From the NCBI RefSeq assembly GCF_009712475.1, contig NZ_VCJO01000005.1, forward strand, positions 189,850-253,849: a stretch of DNA of 64,000 nt, in the 5' to 3' direction. Shown here one piece after another: positions 8,772 to 16,997 of the stretch. The DNA comes from Micromonospora sp. CP22 (GTDB taxonomy: Bacteria; Actinomycetota; Actinomycetes; Mycobacteriales; Micromonosporaceae). The notes beneath the pieces were generated by a model. That model saw only the letters and a program-made list of their open reading frames with translations, searched no databases and was not told where the DNA came from. Each line of letters begins with the position of its first letter. Positions within the stretch are counted from its first letter, which is position 1. The translations under genes and the position numbers were made by a program.

Positions 8772-9811
8772 TGTCCGTACTCTCCGACCAGTTGGTCTCC
8801 ATCGCCACGATGGTGTACCTGCTGGCGATGATCAGCCACGCGGTGGAGTACGCCCTCGGTGCCTCGCGCGCCAAGCAGGTCGCGGCCCCCTCCCGGGAGC
8901 TGGTCGGTGCGGCGGTGGGTGCCGCGTCGTCCGGCGCCGTCGTGGACCGTTCGGAGGACGCAGGTGACCTGGCCAGCGGCACGTCGGCAGCCGGTGGCGC
9001 TGTCGGCACCGAGCCGGGCACGGGCTCACCGAGTCGTGCTGACCGCACCGCGCGTCGAGCGGAGCTGGGCGGCCGGATCGCCGTCGGGCTGACCGTGTTG
9101 GCCGCCGCGCTGCACCTGGCGGCACTGGTCACCCGTGGCCTCGCGGCTGACCGGATGCCGTGGGGCAACATGTACGAGTTCGTGCTCACGGTCTCCTTCA
9201 TCGGGGTCGCCGCCTGGCTGGCGGTGCTGGTCAAGTGGCCGTACCTGCGTCGCCTCGGGCTTTTCCTGACGCTGGTGATGGTGCTGTTGGTGGCCACCGC
9301 CGAGCTGGTGCTCTACACCCCGATCGTGCCGCTCGTGCCGGCGCTCAACTCGTACTGGTTCATCGTGCACGTCTCGACCGTCGTGTTCTCCTCAGGGCTG
9401 TTCCTGCTCGGCGCGGTGCCGGCGGTGGCGTACCTGATGCGGGCCGGATACGAGGACGGCAAGCGCAGCTTCCCGTACACCCTGGCGAAGCGGTTGCCGG
9501 TGGCGGCCGGGCTGGAACGGCTCACCTTCGTGCTGCACGCCTTCTCTTTCCCGATCTTCACGTTCGGGGTGATCGCCGGTGCCATCTGGGCCGAGGCGGC
9601 CTGGGGACGCCCGTGGGGTTGGGATCCGAAGGAGACCTGGGCGTTCATCTCCTGGGTGATCTACGCGGGCTACCTGCACGCCCGCGCCACGCCGAGCGTG
9701 AGGCGGAACGTGACCGCCTGGCTGGCCATCCTCGGTTTCCTGACCGTGATGATGAACCTCTTCGGCGTGAACATCTTCTTCGAGGGCCTGCACTCCTACG
9801 CCGGCCTCTGA
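8771..9811 (+). CDS. ccsB: CcsB/CcsA-type cytochrome c synthetase subunit (haem handling)
   Basis: 346 residues from ATG 8771; GTG 8768 would add one residue. About eight hydrophobic segments. The tryptophan-rich haem-binding signature is clear (WGRPWGWDPKETWAFISW), and His residues in the surrounding helices are available as haem ligands. A low-complexity Ala/Gly/Ser stretch of about 60 residues between the first and second helices is lineage-specific. It is the last gene of the hemL-ccs run and the partner of ResB. The downstream inverted repeat at 9860-9908 may terminate the operon. Confidence 0.95.
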   Translation: MSVLSDQLVSIATMVYLLAMISHAVEYALGASRAKQVAAPSRELVGAAVGAASSGAVVDRSEDAGDLASGTSAAGGAVGTEPGTGSPSRADRTARRAELGGRIAVGLTVLAAALHLAALVTRGLAADRMPWGNMYEFVLTVSFIGVAAWLAVLVKWPYLRRLGLFLTLVMVLLVATAELVLYTPIVPLVPALNSYWFIVHVSTVVFSSGLFLLGAVPAVAYLMRAGYEDGKRSFPYTLAKRLPVAAGLERLTFVLHAFSFPIFTFGVIAGAIWAEAAWGRPWGWDPKETWAFISWVIYAGYLHARATPSVRRNVTAWLAILGFLTVMMNLFGVNIFFEGLHSYAGL

Positions 9812-9859
9812 CCCCGGCGTCCGGTCCGCCGCTGGTGAGATTTCCCCAGGGCTTCCGCC

Positions 9860-9908
9860 GATTCTTGGACAGTTTCCGTTATTCGCTGACGGGAATTGTC
9901 CAAGAATC
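9860..9908. terminator. Inverted repeat between convergent ccsB and nfi, probable bidirectional terminator
   Basis: Perfect 12-nt arms GATTCTTGGACA (9860-9871) and TGTCCAAGAATC (9897-9908), with partly pairing inner bases. It lies just past ccsB and covers the last codons and stop of the opposing nfi gene. There is no T-tract, so assignment rests on position and symmetry. Confidence 0.5.
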
Positions 9909-10646
9909 ACTCGACATCCGGAGGGCTTCGCGGGAGAGGAAGTCGGCCCGGCGGATCGCCTCGGGCAGTCGGTAGCGTCGGCTCAGATCGAGCGTGATCG
10001 TGGTCGCCTGGTCGAGGTTGGTGCGGTGGCCGACCGAAACGAACACCGGCTTGACGTCGGTCTGGGTACGCAGCACCCGACCCAGCACCTCGTCGCCATC
10101 GCGTAGCGCCGACCAGTCGCCCCGACGGGTGCCCGGCTCGTCGTACGCACCGACGAAGGGCGTCTTCGCCACCCCGAAGGTGGGGAGCCCGGTCAGCACG
10201 CCCAGGTGGCAGGCGAGCCCGAACCGCCGGGGATGAGCGACGCCGTACCCGTCGCAGACCACCACCTCGGGACGATGTTCGAGCCGGTCCAGCGCCGCCA
10301 ACAGGATCGGCACCTCCCGGAAGGCCAGCAGCCCCGGCACGTACGGGAAGCTCACCTGGCCGGGCACCACGGCCGACTCCACTTCGGCATCGGTGGCCAG
10401 GTCGATGACCACGGCGGCGGCGACGATACGCGGCGAATCCTTGTGGTACGACACGTCCACGCCCGCGACGAGCCTCGGTACGCCCTTGAGGTGTTCGCCC
10501 AGGTCGAGGCGTTGCCGCAACTCCTGCTGGATCCGCTCCGCCTCCGCCACGGACGCCGGGAAGGCGGCCGCCGCGTCCAGTTCCGGGAAGGCGGCCACCG
10601 GCGGCTCGTCGTCGGAGTGCGGCCGGTCGGCAGGGACGATCGTCAT
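9879..10646 (-). CDS. nfi: Deoxyribonuclease V (endonuclease V)
   Basis: 255 residues with start at ATG 10646; longer upstream frames have no domain support. Family role: cuts the second phosphodiester bond 3' of deoxyinosine and other deaminated bases, or acts on inosine in RNA. Seen: the catalytic Asp in LVAGVDVSYHKD, the second metal-binding Asp in VVVCDGYGVAHPRRFGLACHLGV, and the Lys/Tyr region FGVAKTPFVGAY. About 35 N-terminal residues are a poorly conserved, acidic and Pro-rich lead. Single gene, convergent with ccsB. Confidence 0.95.
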   Translation of the reverse strand: MTIVPADRPHSDDEPPVAAFPELDAAAAFPASVAEAERIQQELRQRLDLGEHLKGVPRLVAGVDVSYHKDSPRIVAAAVVIDLATDAEVESAVVPGQVSFPYVPGLLAFREVPILLAALDRLEHRPEVVVCDGYGVAHPRRFGLACHLGVLTGLPTFGVAKTPFVGAYDEPGTRRGDWSALRDGDEVLGRVLRTQTDVKPVFVSVGHRTNLDQATTITLDLSRRYRLPEAIRRADFLSREALRMSSDSWTIPVSE

Positions 10647-10687
10647 GAGGTGCGAGCGTACGACCAATCGCCGGGCGACGGCGGCGG

Positions 10688-10960
10688 TCAGTCGGAGGGT
10701 TGTGGGCGGGGTGCGCGTGGGGCGGTCCAGCCGAGGAAGCGGTCGTGCAGCGCGGTGGGCTTCGGCGCGTCCTGGGGGTTGAGGCGGTACAGGTCCTCGA
10801 CTGCGGTGTAGAGCATCCCGGCGAGGTAGATCGACAGGGCCACGTGACTGTTCCGGTACTCGGCCAGCAGGTTGAGCCGGGCGGTGGCGCAGGGCCACGG
10901 TGCGGCGCAGGCCCGGCACAGCCAGAGTGGCCGAAGCGCGACGTGGATCTGCGACGTCAT
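10688..10960 (-). CDS. Small Cys-rich hypothetical protein next to a DUF5753/DUF397 pair
   Basis: 90 residues, ATG preceded by GGAG at good spacing. Seen: LWLCRACAAPWPCATARLNLL, a C-x2-C...C group followed by helical sequence (NSHVALSIYLAGMLYTAVEDLYRL). Proteins like this occur beside XRE-DUF5753 regulators in Streptomyces and relatives; some databases label them flavin reductases, which nothing here supports. It is transcribed away from the regulator gene, sharing the 230-bp region between them. Function unknown; the Cys residues could bind a metal. Confidence 0.72.
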   Translation of the reverse strand: MTSQIHVALRPLWLCRACAAPWPCATARLNLLAEYRNSHVALSIYLAGMLYTAVEDLYRLNPQDAPKPTALHDRFLGWTAPRAPRPQPSD

Positions 10961-11192
10961 ACGTACTCCTGTCTGCGGCCGGTTGGCGGCGGGGCCGTCC
11001 GTCGCCGACGTACCGGACGGCCCCGCGTCGGTCGCGCCCGTCCCTTTCGGGTCGGATCCGGGCGGTTCCGATGGGGACAGTCTGGTGTGCCGCCGACTAC
11101 GCTCGGAAGGCATTCGATCGCCCTGTGTGCCTGGACTGTCCCCCGGTGAGGGCGGTGAGAAACGCGGATCGTGCTGGTGAGGAGTGGTGCGG

Positions 11193-11984
11193 GTGGACGA
11201 ACGGTCGCGGGTGCTGATCGAGGAGCTGCGGCACATGCGGGCGGCGCGCCGGGTGACGCAGGAGGAGCTGGCTCGGGCGATCAACTACTCGCCGTCGACC
11301 GTGGCGATGGTGGAGACCGAGGCGCGCAAGCCGCCGCCCGACTTCTGGGAGCGGGCGGACGCGGCGCTGGACACGGGTGGCGCGTTCGTCCGGATGCTGG
11401 CCCGGTTCGGGTCGCCGCAGTGGATGCGGGAGTGGGAGGCCAACGAGCGGCAGGCCACCGTGCTGCGGTCGTTCCAGAACACGGTGGTGCCGGGGCTGCT
11501 GCAAACCTCGGCGTACGCCCGCGCGCTGTTCCGCAGCGTCGGCCTCTACGACGAGGCGGAGGTGGAGCAGCGGGTGGAGGCGCGGCTGGCCCGGCAGGCG
11601 GTGCTCGCTGGCGAGCGACCGCCGCAACTCGTCACGGTGCTCGACGAGCACGTGTTGCGCCGCCCGGTCGGCGGGCCGGTGGTGATGCGCGAGCAACTGC
11701 GGCGGCTGGTCAAGCTGGCCACCGAGCATTCCCGGGTACGGCTGCACGTGGTGCCCGCCTCGGTCGGCGCGTATCCGGGTGTCGCCGGGGCCTTCGTGCT
11801 GGCTACCCTTCCCGGTGGGGAGGACGTGGCCTATCTGGACGATCAGCTCAAGGGCCAGGTGATCGACCACACCGAGGACGTGCTCGCGATCCGGGCCTCC
11901 TGGGAGGCGATCCAGGGTGAGGCGCTGCCGCCCCGACAGTCGATCGAATTGGTGACGGAGGTGGCGGAGTCATGGCGGAGCTGA
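11193..11984 (+). CDS. XRE-family helix-turn-helix regulator with DUF5753 (Scr1-type)
   Basis: 263 residues. GTG 11193 is preferred because GAGGAG (11179-11184) lies 8 nt upstream; GTG codons at 11184 and 11187 are too close. N-terminal helix-turn-helix at residues about 5-65 (MRAARRVTQEELARAINYSP), then the DUF5753 domain with typical NTVVPGLLQTSAYARALF and RLHVVPASVGAYPG segments. Family members work with BldB-like DUF397 proteins, in the WhiJ-type systems of Streptomyces development, and often regulate their own locus. The DUF397 gene follows with a 13-nt overlap. Confidence 0.93.
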   Translation: MDERSRVLIEELRHMRAARRVTQEELARAINYSPSTVAMVETEARKPPPDFWERADAALDTGGAFVRMLARFGSPQWMREWEANERQATVLRSFQNTVVPGLLQTSAYARALFRSVGLYDEAEVEQRVEARLARQAVLAGERPPQLVTVLDEHVLRRPVGGPVVMREQLRRLVKLATEHSRVRLHVVPASVGAYPGVAGAFVLATLPGGEDVAYLDDQLKGQVIDHTEDVLAIRASWEAIQGEALPPRQSIELVTEVAESWRS

Positions 11985-12163
11985 CCGGCGCCCAGTGGCG
12001 CACAAGCACCCGGAGCAGCACCAACGGCGGAGACTGCGTCGAGGTGGCCGACAACCTGCCCGGCCTGGTCGCGGTCCGCGACAGCAAGGACCGCGACGGC
12101 GCGGTGCTGGTCTTCGGCCCGGCGGCCTGGCGGGCCTTCGTGGCGGCGACCCGCCGACTCTGA
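11972..12163 (+). CDS. DUF397 (BldB-like) small protein
   Basis: 63 residues, ATG inside the end of the upstream regulator gene, so translation is coupled. Whole-length DUF397: WRTSTRSSTNGGDCVEVADNLP, then VAVRDSKDRDGAVLVFGPAAWRAFV. This small domain is the usual partner of DUF5753 helix-turn-helix proteins; the pair has been likened to toxin-antitoxin or developmental switch modules, with roles shown for only a few. Confidence 0.92.
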   Translation: MAELTGAQWRTSTRSSTNGGDCVEVADNLPGLVAVRDSKDRDGAVLVFGPAAWRAFVAATRRL

Positions 12164-12209
12164 CCCGCCGCCCGGCGCGGGCCGCCGCCCCGCGCTGCTG
12201 CCCGCCGCT

Positions 12210-12235
12210 GCCCGCCCGGCGCGGCGCGGGCGGGC
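12210..12235. terminator. GC-rich hairpin between convergent genes
   Basis: Perfect 9-bp arms GCCCGCCCG (12210-12218) and CGGGCGGGC (12227-12235) with an 8-nt loop. It lies between the DUF397 stop and the opposing transglutaminase-like gene. No T-tract follows. Confidence 0.5.
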
Positions 12236-12258
12236 CAGCGCGGTACGACCCGGGCGTA

Positions 12259-13146
12259 TCAGATCGGTTCGTCGCGGGCGCGCAACCCGTTCGTGACGAC
12301 GGCGGGGACGCGTAGGCGTTTGTCCGCGTACAGCAGGCGCAGCTCGTCGGCGTGCTCGTCGGGCTCCCGGGTGAGGCGAGCCAGCTCGTCGAAGAGGGCC
12401 GCCCGCTCATCGTTGACCTTCTCGAAGGGACCGGGCATCACGCCCCAGGCGTCCCACGGCAGCAACTCCACCCCGTGCAGCGCGGCGGCGTCGCGCATCA
12501 GGTTGCCCGCGATCCACCACCAGCCGCCTTCGCTGATCCCGTGTAGCCCGAAGGCGTCCGGGTCGGCCGCACCGGCACGGCAGCGGGCCCACGCCTCTCC
12601 GGCGACCAGGAACCGATCCCGTGGTACGTCGGTGAAGTCGAAGTCGAGGTCGAGGAGTTCGTGGTGGCGCGCGTCGAGCTGGGCGTCGACCATGATCCAG
12701 CGAGCCTGCTCGGTGCTCCAGTACTCCGCCACCCAGTGGTCCTCGTACCAGTTGTCGACGAAGTAGTCGCCGAACCCGCACCGGGCCCGAGCCGGTACGC
12801 CCCGGGCCCGCAGCGCGGTGACCATCAGCAGGGAGTAGTGCCGACAGTTGCCCGGCATGCGCTGTTCCGGGGTACGCGCGACGGTCAGCGGTTGGTCGTC
12901 CGGAGAGCCCGCGATCCGGGCGAGCAGTTCGTCTGCGCGCCGCAGGTGCACGGTCTGCCGGTCGGCGTCGGTCAACGTCACCCCGTACTCCCCGGCGACG
13001 TGCTCGTGGATCAGCAACCCCTGGATGGTCCGGGCGATCCCCGCCGGATCCGACGGCACCGCGTCGAGCAGTGATGCGTACGACCCGGCGGAGGTCAGCC
13101 GACCCGGCGCTGCGAAGCGGGAGACGTCTGACCGGTCCTGGCCCAT
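12259..13146 (-). CDS. Transglutaminase-like domain protein
   Basis: 295 residues, ATG start. Cys-His-Asp triad candidates appear in order: Cys in MPGNCRHYSLLMVTALRARGV, His in EDHWVAEYW, Asp in WIMVDAQLD. These match the transglutaminase-like/cysteine-protease fold, whose bacterial members act as proteases or peptide-modifying enzymes more often than as true transglutaminases. There is no signal peptide or membrane segment, so it is probably cytoplasmic. The C-terminal third (GGWWWIAGNLMRDAAALHG) is specific to this subgroup. Stands alone; substrate unknown. Confidence 0.85.
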   Translation of the reverse strand: MGQDRSDVSRFAAPGRLTSAGSYASLLDAVPSDPAGIARTIQGLLIHEHVAGEYGVTLTDADRQTVHLRRADELLARIAGSPDDQPLTVARTPEQRMPGNCRHYSLLMVTALRARGVPARARCGFGDYFVDNWYEDHWVAEYWSTEQARWIMVDAQLDARHHELLDLDFDFTDVPRDRFLVAGEAWARCRAGAADPDAFGLHGISEGGWWWIAGNLMRDAAALHGVELLPWDAWGVMPGPFEKVNDERAALFDELARLTREPDEHADELRLLYADKRLRVPAVVTNGLRARDEPI

Positions 13147-13303
13147 CTGTCACTCCTGGTGGGAACCCGGCCACGGCGGGCGTAGCTGTCGCAGCTGCGC
13201 ACACGGGTGCCGGTTGCGTGGTCTGCGCCCGGCTGGGCGGAACAAGCATCGCAAAATTCGCCGGATCGCGATGTCCCGCAGTGATCCGTCTGCGGGGGCG
13301 CCT

Positions 13304-13359
13304 GTTAGGAAGGGACCCTTCCTCTACCTCAGGCGTTAATAAGGGGCCCTTCCTTACAC
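13304..13359 (+). repeat. Palindromic repeat (GTTAGGAAGGG family), copy B
   Basis: Starts GTTAGGAAGGGACCCTTCCT, contains CTCAGGCGTTA, and ends AAGGGGCCCTTCCTTACAC. It lies between the transglutaminase-like gene and the ubiD-type gene, 27 nt before the latter's ATG, so it would be in the 5' untranslated region if transcription starts upstream. Two palindromic halves could form consecutive hairpins or one long one. Confidence 0.88.
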
Positions 13360-13386
13360 CTCAGGGCGGTGGGGGAGACTTGCGGC

Positions 13387-14847
13387 ATGGCGGCTCGTGG
13401 TTTTCCGTACACCGATCTGAAGGATTTTCTCGCGGCGCTGGAGCGCGCGGGCGAACTGCGGCGCGTCGGCGTCCCGGTCGACCCGACGCTGGAGATCAGC
13501 GAGATCGTCACCCGGACGGTACGGGCCGACGGGCCGGCGTTGCTGTTCGAGCAGCCCACCCGGGGCGAGATGCCGCTGGCGATCAACCTGTTCGGCACCG
13601 AGAAGCGGACCGCGATGGCGCTCGGCGTCGAGTCGCTGGACGAGATCGGTGACCGGATCGGCGAGATGCTCAAGCCGGAGCTGCCGGTGGGCTTCGCCGG
13701 CATGATGGGCGGCCTCGGCAAGGTGATGCAGCTCAAGTCGATGCCGCCCAAGAAGGTCAAGACCGCCCCCTGCCAGCAGGTGGTCTACCGGGGGGACGAC
13801 GTCGACCTGAACCGGCTGCCCGGACTCCAGGTCTGGCCGGGTGACGGCGGGATCTTCCACAACTTCGGGCTGACCCACACCAAGCACCCGGAGACCGGTA
13901 AGCGGAACCTCGGTCTCTACCGGCTCCAGCAGCACAGCCACAACACCCTCGGGATGCACTGGCAGATCCACAAGAACTCCACCGCGCACCACGCCGTCGC
14001 CGAGCGGCTCGGCCAGCGGCTGCCGGTCGCCATCGCCATCGGCTGCGACCCGGTGGTCAGCTACGCGTCGAGCGCGCCCCTGCCCGCCGACATCGACGAA
14101 TACCTGTTCGCCGGGTTCCTGCGCGGCGAGCGGGTGGAGATGGTCGACTGCCTGACCGTGCCCTTGCAGGTGCCGGCGCACGCGCAGATCGTGCTGGAGG
14201 GCTACCTGGAGCCGGGTGAGCGGCTGCCGGAGGGTCCGTTCGGTGACCACACCGGCTTCTACACCCCGGTCGAGCCGTTCCCGGTGCTGCACGTCGAGGC
14301 GATGACCATGCAGCGTGACCCGGTCTACCACTCGATCGTCACCTCGAAGCCGCCGCAGGAGGACCACGGTCTCGGCAAGGCCACCGAGCGGATCTTCGCG
14401 CCGCTGCTGCGGTTCCTGATCCCGGACATCGTCGACTACGACCTGCCAGCGGCGGGGGTGTTCCACAACTGCGCGATCGTGTCGATCCGCAAGCGCTACC
14501 CGAAGCACGCCCAGAAGGTGATGAACGCGATCTGGGGCGCGCACATGATGTCGCTGACCAAGCTGATCGTGATCGTGGACGAGGACTGCGACGTGCACGA
14601 CTACCGCGAGGTCGCCTTCCGCGCGTTCGGCAACGTCGACTACGCCCGGGACCTGCTGCTCACCGAGGGGCCGGTGGACCACCTGGACCACTCCTCGTAC
14701 CAGCAGTTCTGGGGCGGCAAGGCCGGCATCGACGCCACCCGCAAGCTGCCCGAGGAGGGCTACCACCGGGGCTGGCCGGAGGAGATGACCATGACTCCCG
14801 AGGTCGTGTCGCTGGTCGACAAGCGGTGGAAGGAGTACGGCATCTGA
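13387..14847 (+). CDS. UbiD-family menaquinone biosynthesis decarboxylase (MqnL-type)
   Basis: 486 residues; ATG 13387 chosen over GTG 13369 because GGGGGAG lies about 9 nt upstream. Strong UbiD match: GFPYTDLKDFLAALERAGEL start, FHNFGLTHTKHPETGKRNLG, and the conserved acid/HTG region EGPFGDHTGFYTP. It should use prenylated FMN, made by the UbiX-type protein encoded at 16998, to decarboxylate the prenylated 1,4-dihydroxy-6-naphthoate of the futalosine route. The UbiA-type gene follows with an ATG/stop overlap. The Streptomyces equivalent is the SCO4490-type decarboxylase. Confidence 0.95.
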   Translation: MAARGFPYTDLKDFLAALERAGELRRVGVPVDPTLEISEIVTRTVRADGPALLFEQPTRGEMPLAINLFGTEKRTAMALGVESLDEIGDRIGEMLKPELPVGFAGMMGGLGKVMQLKSMPPKKVKTAPCQQVVYRGDDVDLNRLPGLQVWPGDGGIFHNFGLTHTKHPETGKRNLGLYRLQQHSHNTLGMHWQIHKNSTAHHAVAERLGQRLPVAIAIGCDPVVSYASSAPLPADIDEYLFAGFLRGERVEMVDCLTVPLQVPAHAQIVLEGYLEPGERLPEGPFGDHTGFYTPVEPFPVLHVEAMTMQRDPVYHSIVTSKPPQEDHGLGKATERIFAPLLRFLIPDIVDYDLPAAGVFHNCAIVSIRKRYPKHAQKVMNAIWGAHMMSLTKLIVIVDEDCDVHDYREVAFRAFGNVDYARDLLLTEGPVDHLDHSSYQQFWGGKAGIDATRKLPEEGYHRGWPEEMTMTPEVVSLVDKRWKEYGI

Positions 14848-15761
14848 TGGCCGCCACCGCCGTGCAGCCCGCCGAACGCCCCGGGCGGGTGAAGTCCTTC
14901 CTCAAGCTCGTGGCGATCGAGCACTCGGTGTTCGCGCTGCCGTTCGCGTACCTGTCCGCGCTGACCGCGATGCAGGTGAACGGCGGGCGGGTGCGCTGGC
15001 TCGACCTGCTGCTGATCACCGTGGCGATGGTCGGGGCGCGGACGTTCGCGATGGCCGCGAACCGGATCCTGGATCGCAAGATCGACGCGCGGAATCCGCG
15101 TACCGCCAACCGGGAACTGGTGACCGGGGCAGTGAGCCTGCGCACGGCCTGGACCGGCGCGGGCGTCGCCTTGGTGGTCTTCCTGGTCGCCGCCGCCCTG
15201 CTCAACCCGCTCTGTCTGGTGCTCGCGCCGCTGGCCGTGGTGCCGCTGGTGGTCTACCCCTACGGCAAGCGGTTCACCAACTGGCCGCACGCCATCCTGG
15301 CCGTGGCCCAGATGGTCGGGCCGGTCGGCGCCTGGCTCGCGGTCACCGGCACCCTCGCCGGCTCCGGACCGGCCTGGCTGCTCGGCGTGGCCGTCGGGCT
15401 GTGGATCGGCGGCTTCGACCTGATCTACGCCTGCCAGGACGACGAGGTGGACCGGGAGATCGGTGTGCACAGCGTGCCGGCCCGGTACGGTCGCCGCTTC
15501 GCGCTGCACGCCTCCACGGTGGCGCACGTGGTCACCTTCGCGCTGTTCGGCTGGTTCGGCGTGCTGGTCGGCTTCGGCTGGCTCTGGTGGATCGGGCTGG
15601 CACTCACCGCCGTCGCCTTCGCCTACCAGCATCTGGTGGTCACGCCGACCGACCTGAGCCGGGTCAATCGGGCCTTCTTCACCGCCAACGGGTTCGTCGG
15701 GATCGCGTTGTTCGCCTTCGCCCTGCTCGACCTGGTCGTCCGGCTCGGCCTGCGCCCCTGA
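14847..15761 (+). CDS. mqnP: UbiA-family menaquinone prenyltransferase (MqnP-type)
   Basis: 304 residues, ATG overlapping the previous stop. About eight or nine hydrophobic helices. Both Asp-rich Mg-prenyl-diphosphate motifs are present: NRILDRKIDARNPRT and DLIYACQDDEVDREIG. Expected role: attaches the polyprenyl chain to 1,4-dihydroxy-6-naphthoate at the membrane. Adjacency to the UbiD-type gene and presence of mqnA, mqnC and mqnE in the window favour the futalosine route over a classical MenA role. Confidence 0.93.
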   Translation: MAATAVQPAERPGRVKSFLKLVAIEHSVFALPFAYLSALTAMQVNGGRVRWLDLLLITVAMVGARTFAMAANRILDRKIDARNPRTANRELVTGAVSLRTAWTGAGVALVVFLVAAALLNPLCLVLAPLAVVPLVVYPYGKRFTNWPHAILAVAQMVGPVGAWLAVTGTLAGSGPAWLLGVAVGLWIGGFDLIYACQDDEVDREIGVHSVPARYGRRFALHASTVAHVVTFALFGWFGVLVGFGWLWWIGLALTAVAFAYQHLVVTPTDLSRVNRAFFTANGFVGIALFAFALLDLVVRLGLRP

Positions 15762-15792
15762 GCGCGGCCGCCCGGACGTCCGCAGGTGCGCG

Positions 15793-15846
15793 GTGTTAGG
15801 AAGGGCCCCTTCCTATACCGGAGGCGTTAGGAAGGGGCCCTTCCTT
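15793..15846 (+). repeat. Palindromic repeat (GTTAGGAAGGG family), copy C, at the 3' end of the terpene synthase gene
   Basis: Reads GTGTTAGGAAGGGCCCCTT at the left, TATACCGGAGGCGTTA in the middle and GAAGGGGCCCTTCCTT at the right. It covers the stop codon and last codons of the opposing terpene synthase gene and lies just after the mqnP stop, so it may also act as a hairpin terminator for both. Confidence 0.88.
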
Positions 15847-16818
15847 CGCTAGGGCGTAGCGGGCACTCTCCATGGTCCAGTCGACGGTGCCGCGCACGGC
15901 TCGGGCCACCCCGTCGAGGTGGGCGGTGACCGCCGGGTCCAACGCCGGACCGAACGAGGGCACCGAGTCGCGCAGGCTGACGAACCGGCGCATCGAGTCG
16001 TGCCAGCGCTCGGCCGCCAACTCGACGGCGGCGGCCAGCGGCAGGCGGTGCGCGGCGGCCAACGCCAGCACCAGGTTGTGACCGCCGGACACCGCCGCGT
16101 CCCGGTCCAGCGAGGCGATGTCGTTGTACCAGGACAGCAGGTCGTTGCCGACGGCGCGCAGCTGACCCAGCCGAGGGTGGTGGTAGACCGCGTCGGGCAG
16201 CGGTCGGCCGCTGACGAACTCCACCAGCGGATACGACACGTACGCCGCCGAGGTCGCCCGGCGCAGCTCGACGTACTCCTCGACACCGGGCGCGTGCCCG
16301 TTCGTCTTGTTGACCGCCTCCTGCCAGGTGCCGTCGAGGTGGTGGGCGACCGCGTCGGCGAACCGCAGCCGCCAGCAGGCGGGCATCCGGCGGTACGGCT
16401 CCCGTGAGGCGTGGACCAGCAGCCGACGGAGCGGACCGATCAGCCCCGGGTGCCGCAGCCGGGTGCCGCCGTGCAGCAGCGCGACCGCTCCGTCGCGCAG
16501 GGCGCGGATCTCCTCCGGAGCGTTGCGGTCGGCGGAGTCGCAGGCGTCATCGACCAGGAAGAACCAGGTGAACAACGCGGTCAGGACGCGCAGGTCGGCT
16601 TCGGTGGCGTCGGGATAGAGCCGACCCGCGTAGCGGGCGAAACCGGCCAGCCCCAGCCGTTCACGGGTCGGCGCGTCCCACGGCAGCTCGGAGACCAGCC
16701 AACCCTGCACGTCGTCGGCGTGCGGGGAAAGCCGTGCCGGGATGGGACAGGCGGCCCGCAGGGCCGCCAGGACGTCGTGGGCACCGTGGGCCGACGACGA
16801 GATGATCTCGTCGGTCAT
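15796..16818 (-). CDS. Class I terpene synthase, product unknown
   Basis: 340 residues with start at ATG 16818 (MTDEIIS). The metal-binding Asp-rich motif is DDACD in FLVDDACDSAD, the NSE-type motif is NDLLSWYND, and the C-terminal Arg-Tyr pair is in ESARYALA. Together these define a bacterial class I terpene cyclase acting on a linear prenyl diphosphate. Residues after the Arg-Tyr pair come from palindromic repeat copy C, which supplies the stop codon. No P450, methyltransferase or prenyl diphosphate synthase lies next to it, so the product (probably a sesquiterpene or similar) cannot be named. It sits between menaquinone genes and faces them, which may be chance. Confidence 0.92.
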   Translation of the reverse strand: MTDEIISSSAHGAHDVLAALRAACPIPARLSPHADDVQGWLVSELPWDAPTRERLGLAGFARYAGRLYPDATEADLRVLTALFTWFFLVDDACDSADRNAPEEIRALRDGAVALLHGGTRLRHPGLIGPLRRLLVHASREPYRRMPACWRLRFADAVAHHLDGTWQEAVNKTNGHAPGVEEYVELRRATSAAYVSYPLVEFVSGRPLPDAVYHHPRLGQLRAVGNDLLSWYNDIASLDRDAAVSGGHNLVLALAAAHRLPLAAAVELAAERWHDSMRRFVSLRDSVPSFGPALDPAVTAHLDGVARAVRGTVDWTMESARYALAKEGPLPNASGIGRGPS

Positions 16819-16997
16819 CACACTTCCTCTCCGCCCGCCCACGCCCGCGTACCCGGCAGCATGACAGCCCACGGTGGCCCGCGCAGACCCGTCGGGCATC
16901 GGCGATGTAACGGTCCGACCTGCGGTGATCACGGGCACCTAGGACACGCGGGCGGGGTGCCCGACCCAGACCACGGGTGACCAGGCAGGCTGGGGGG

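Noticed and set aside
10647..10919. Longer N-terminus for endonuclease V
   Set aside because: The upstream part is Arg/Pro-rich noise that overlaps the coding region of the neighbouring small gene.
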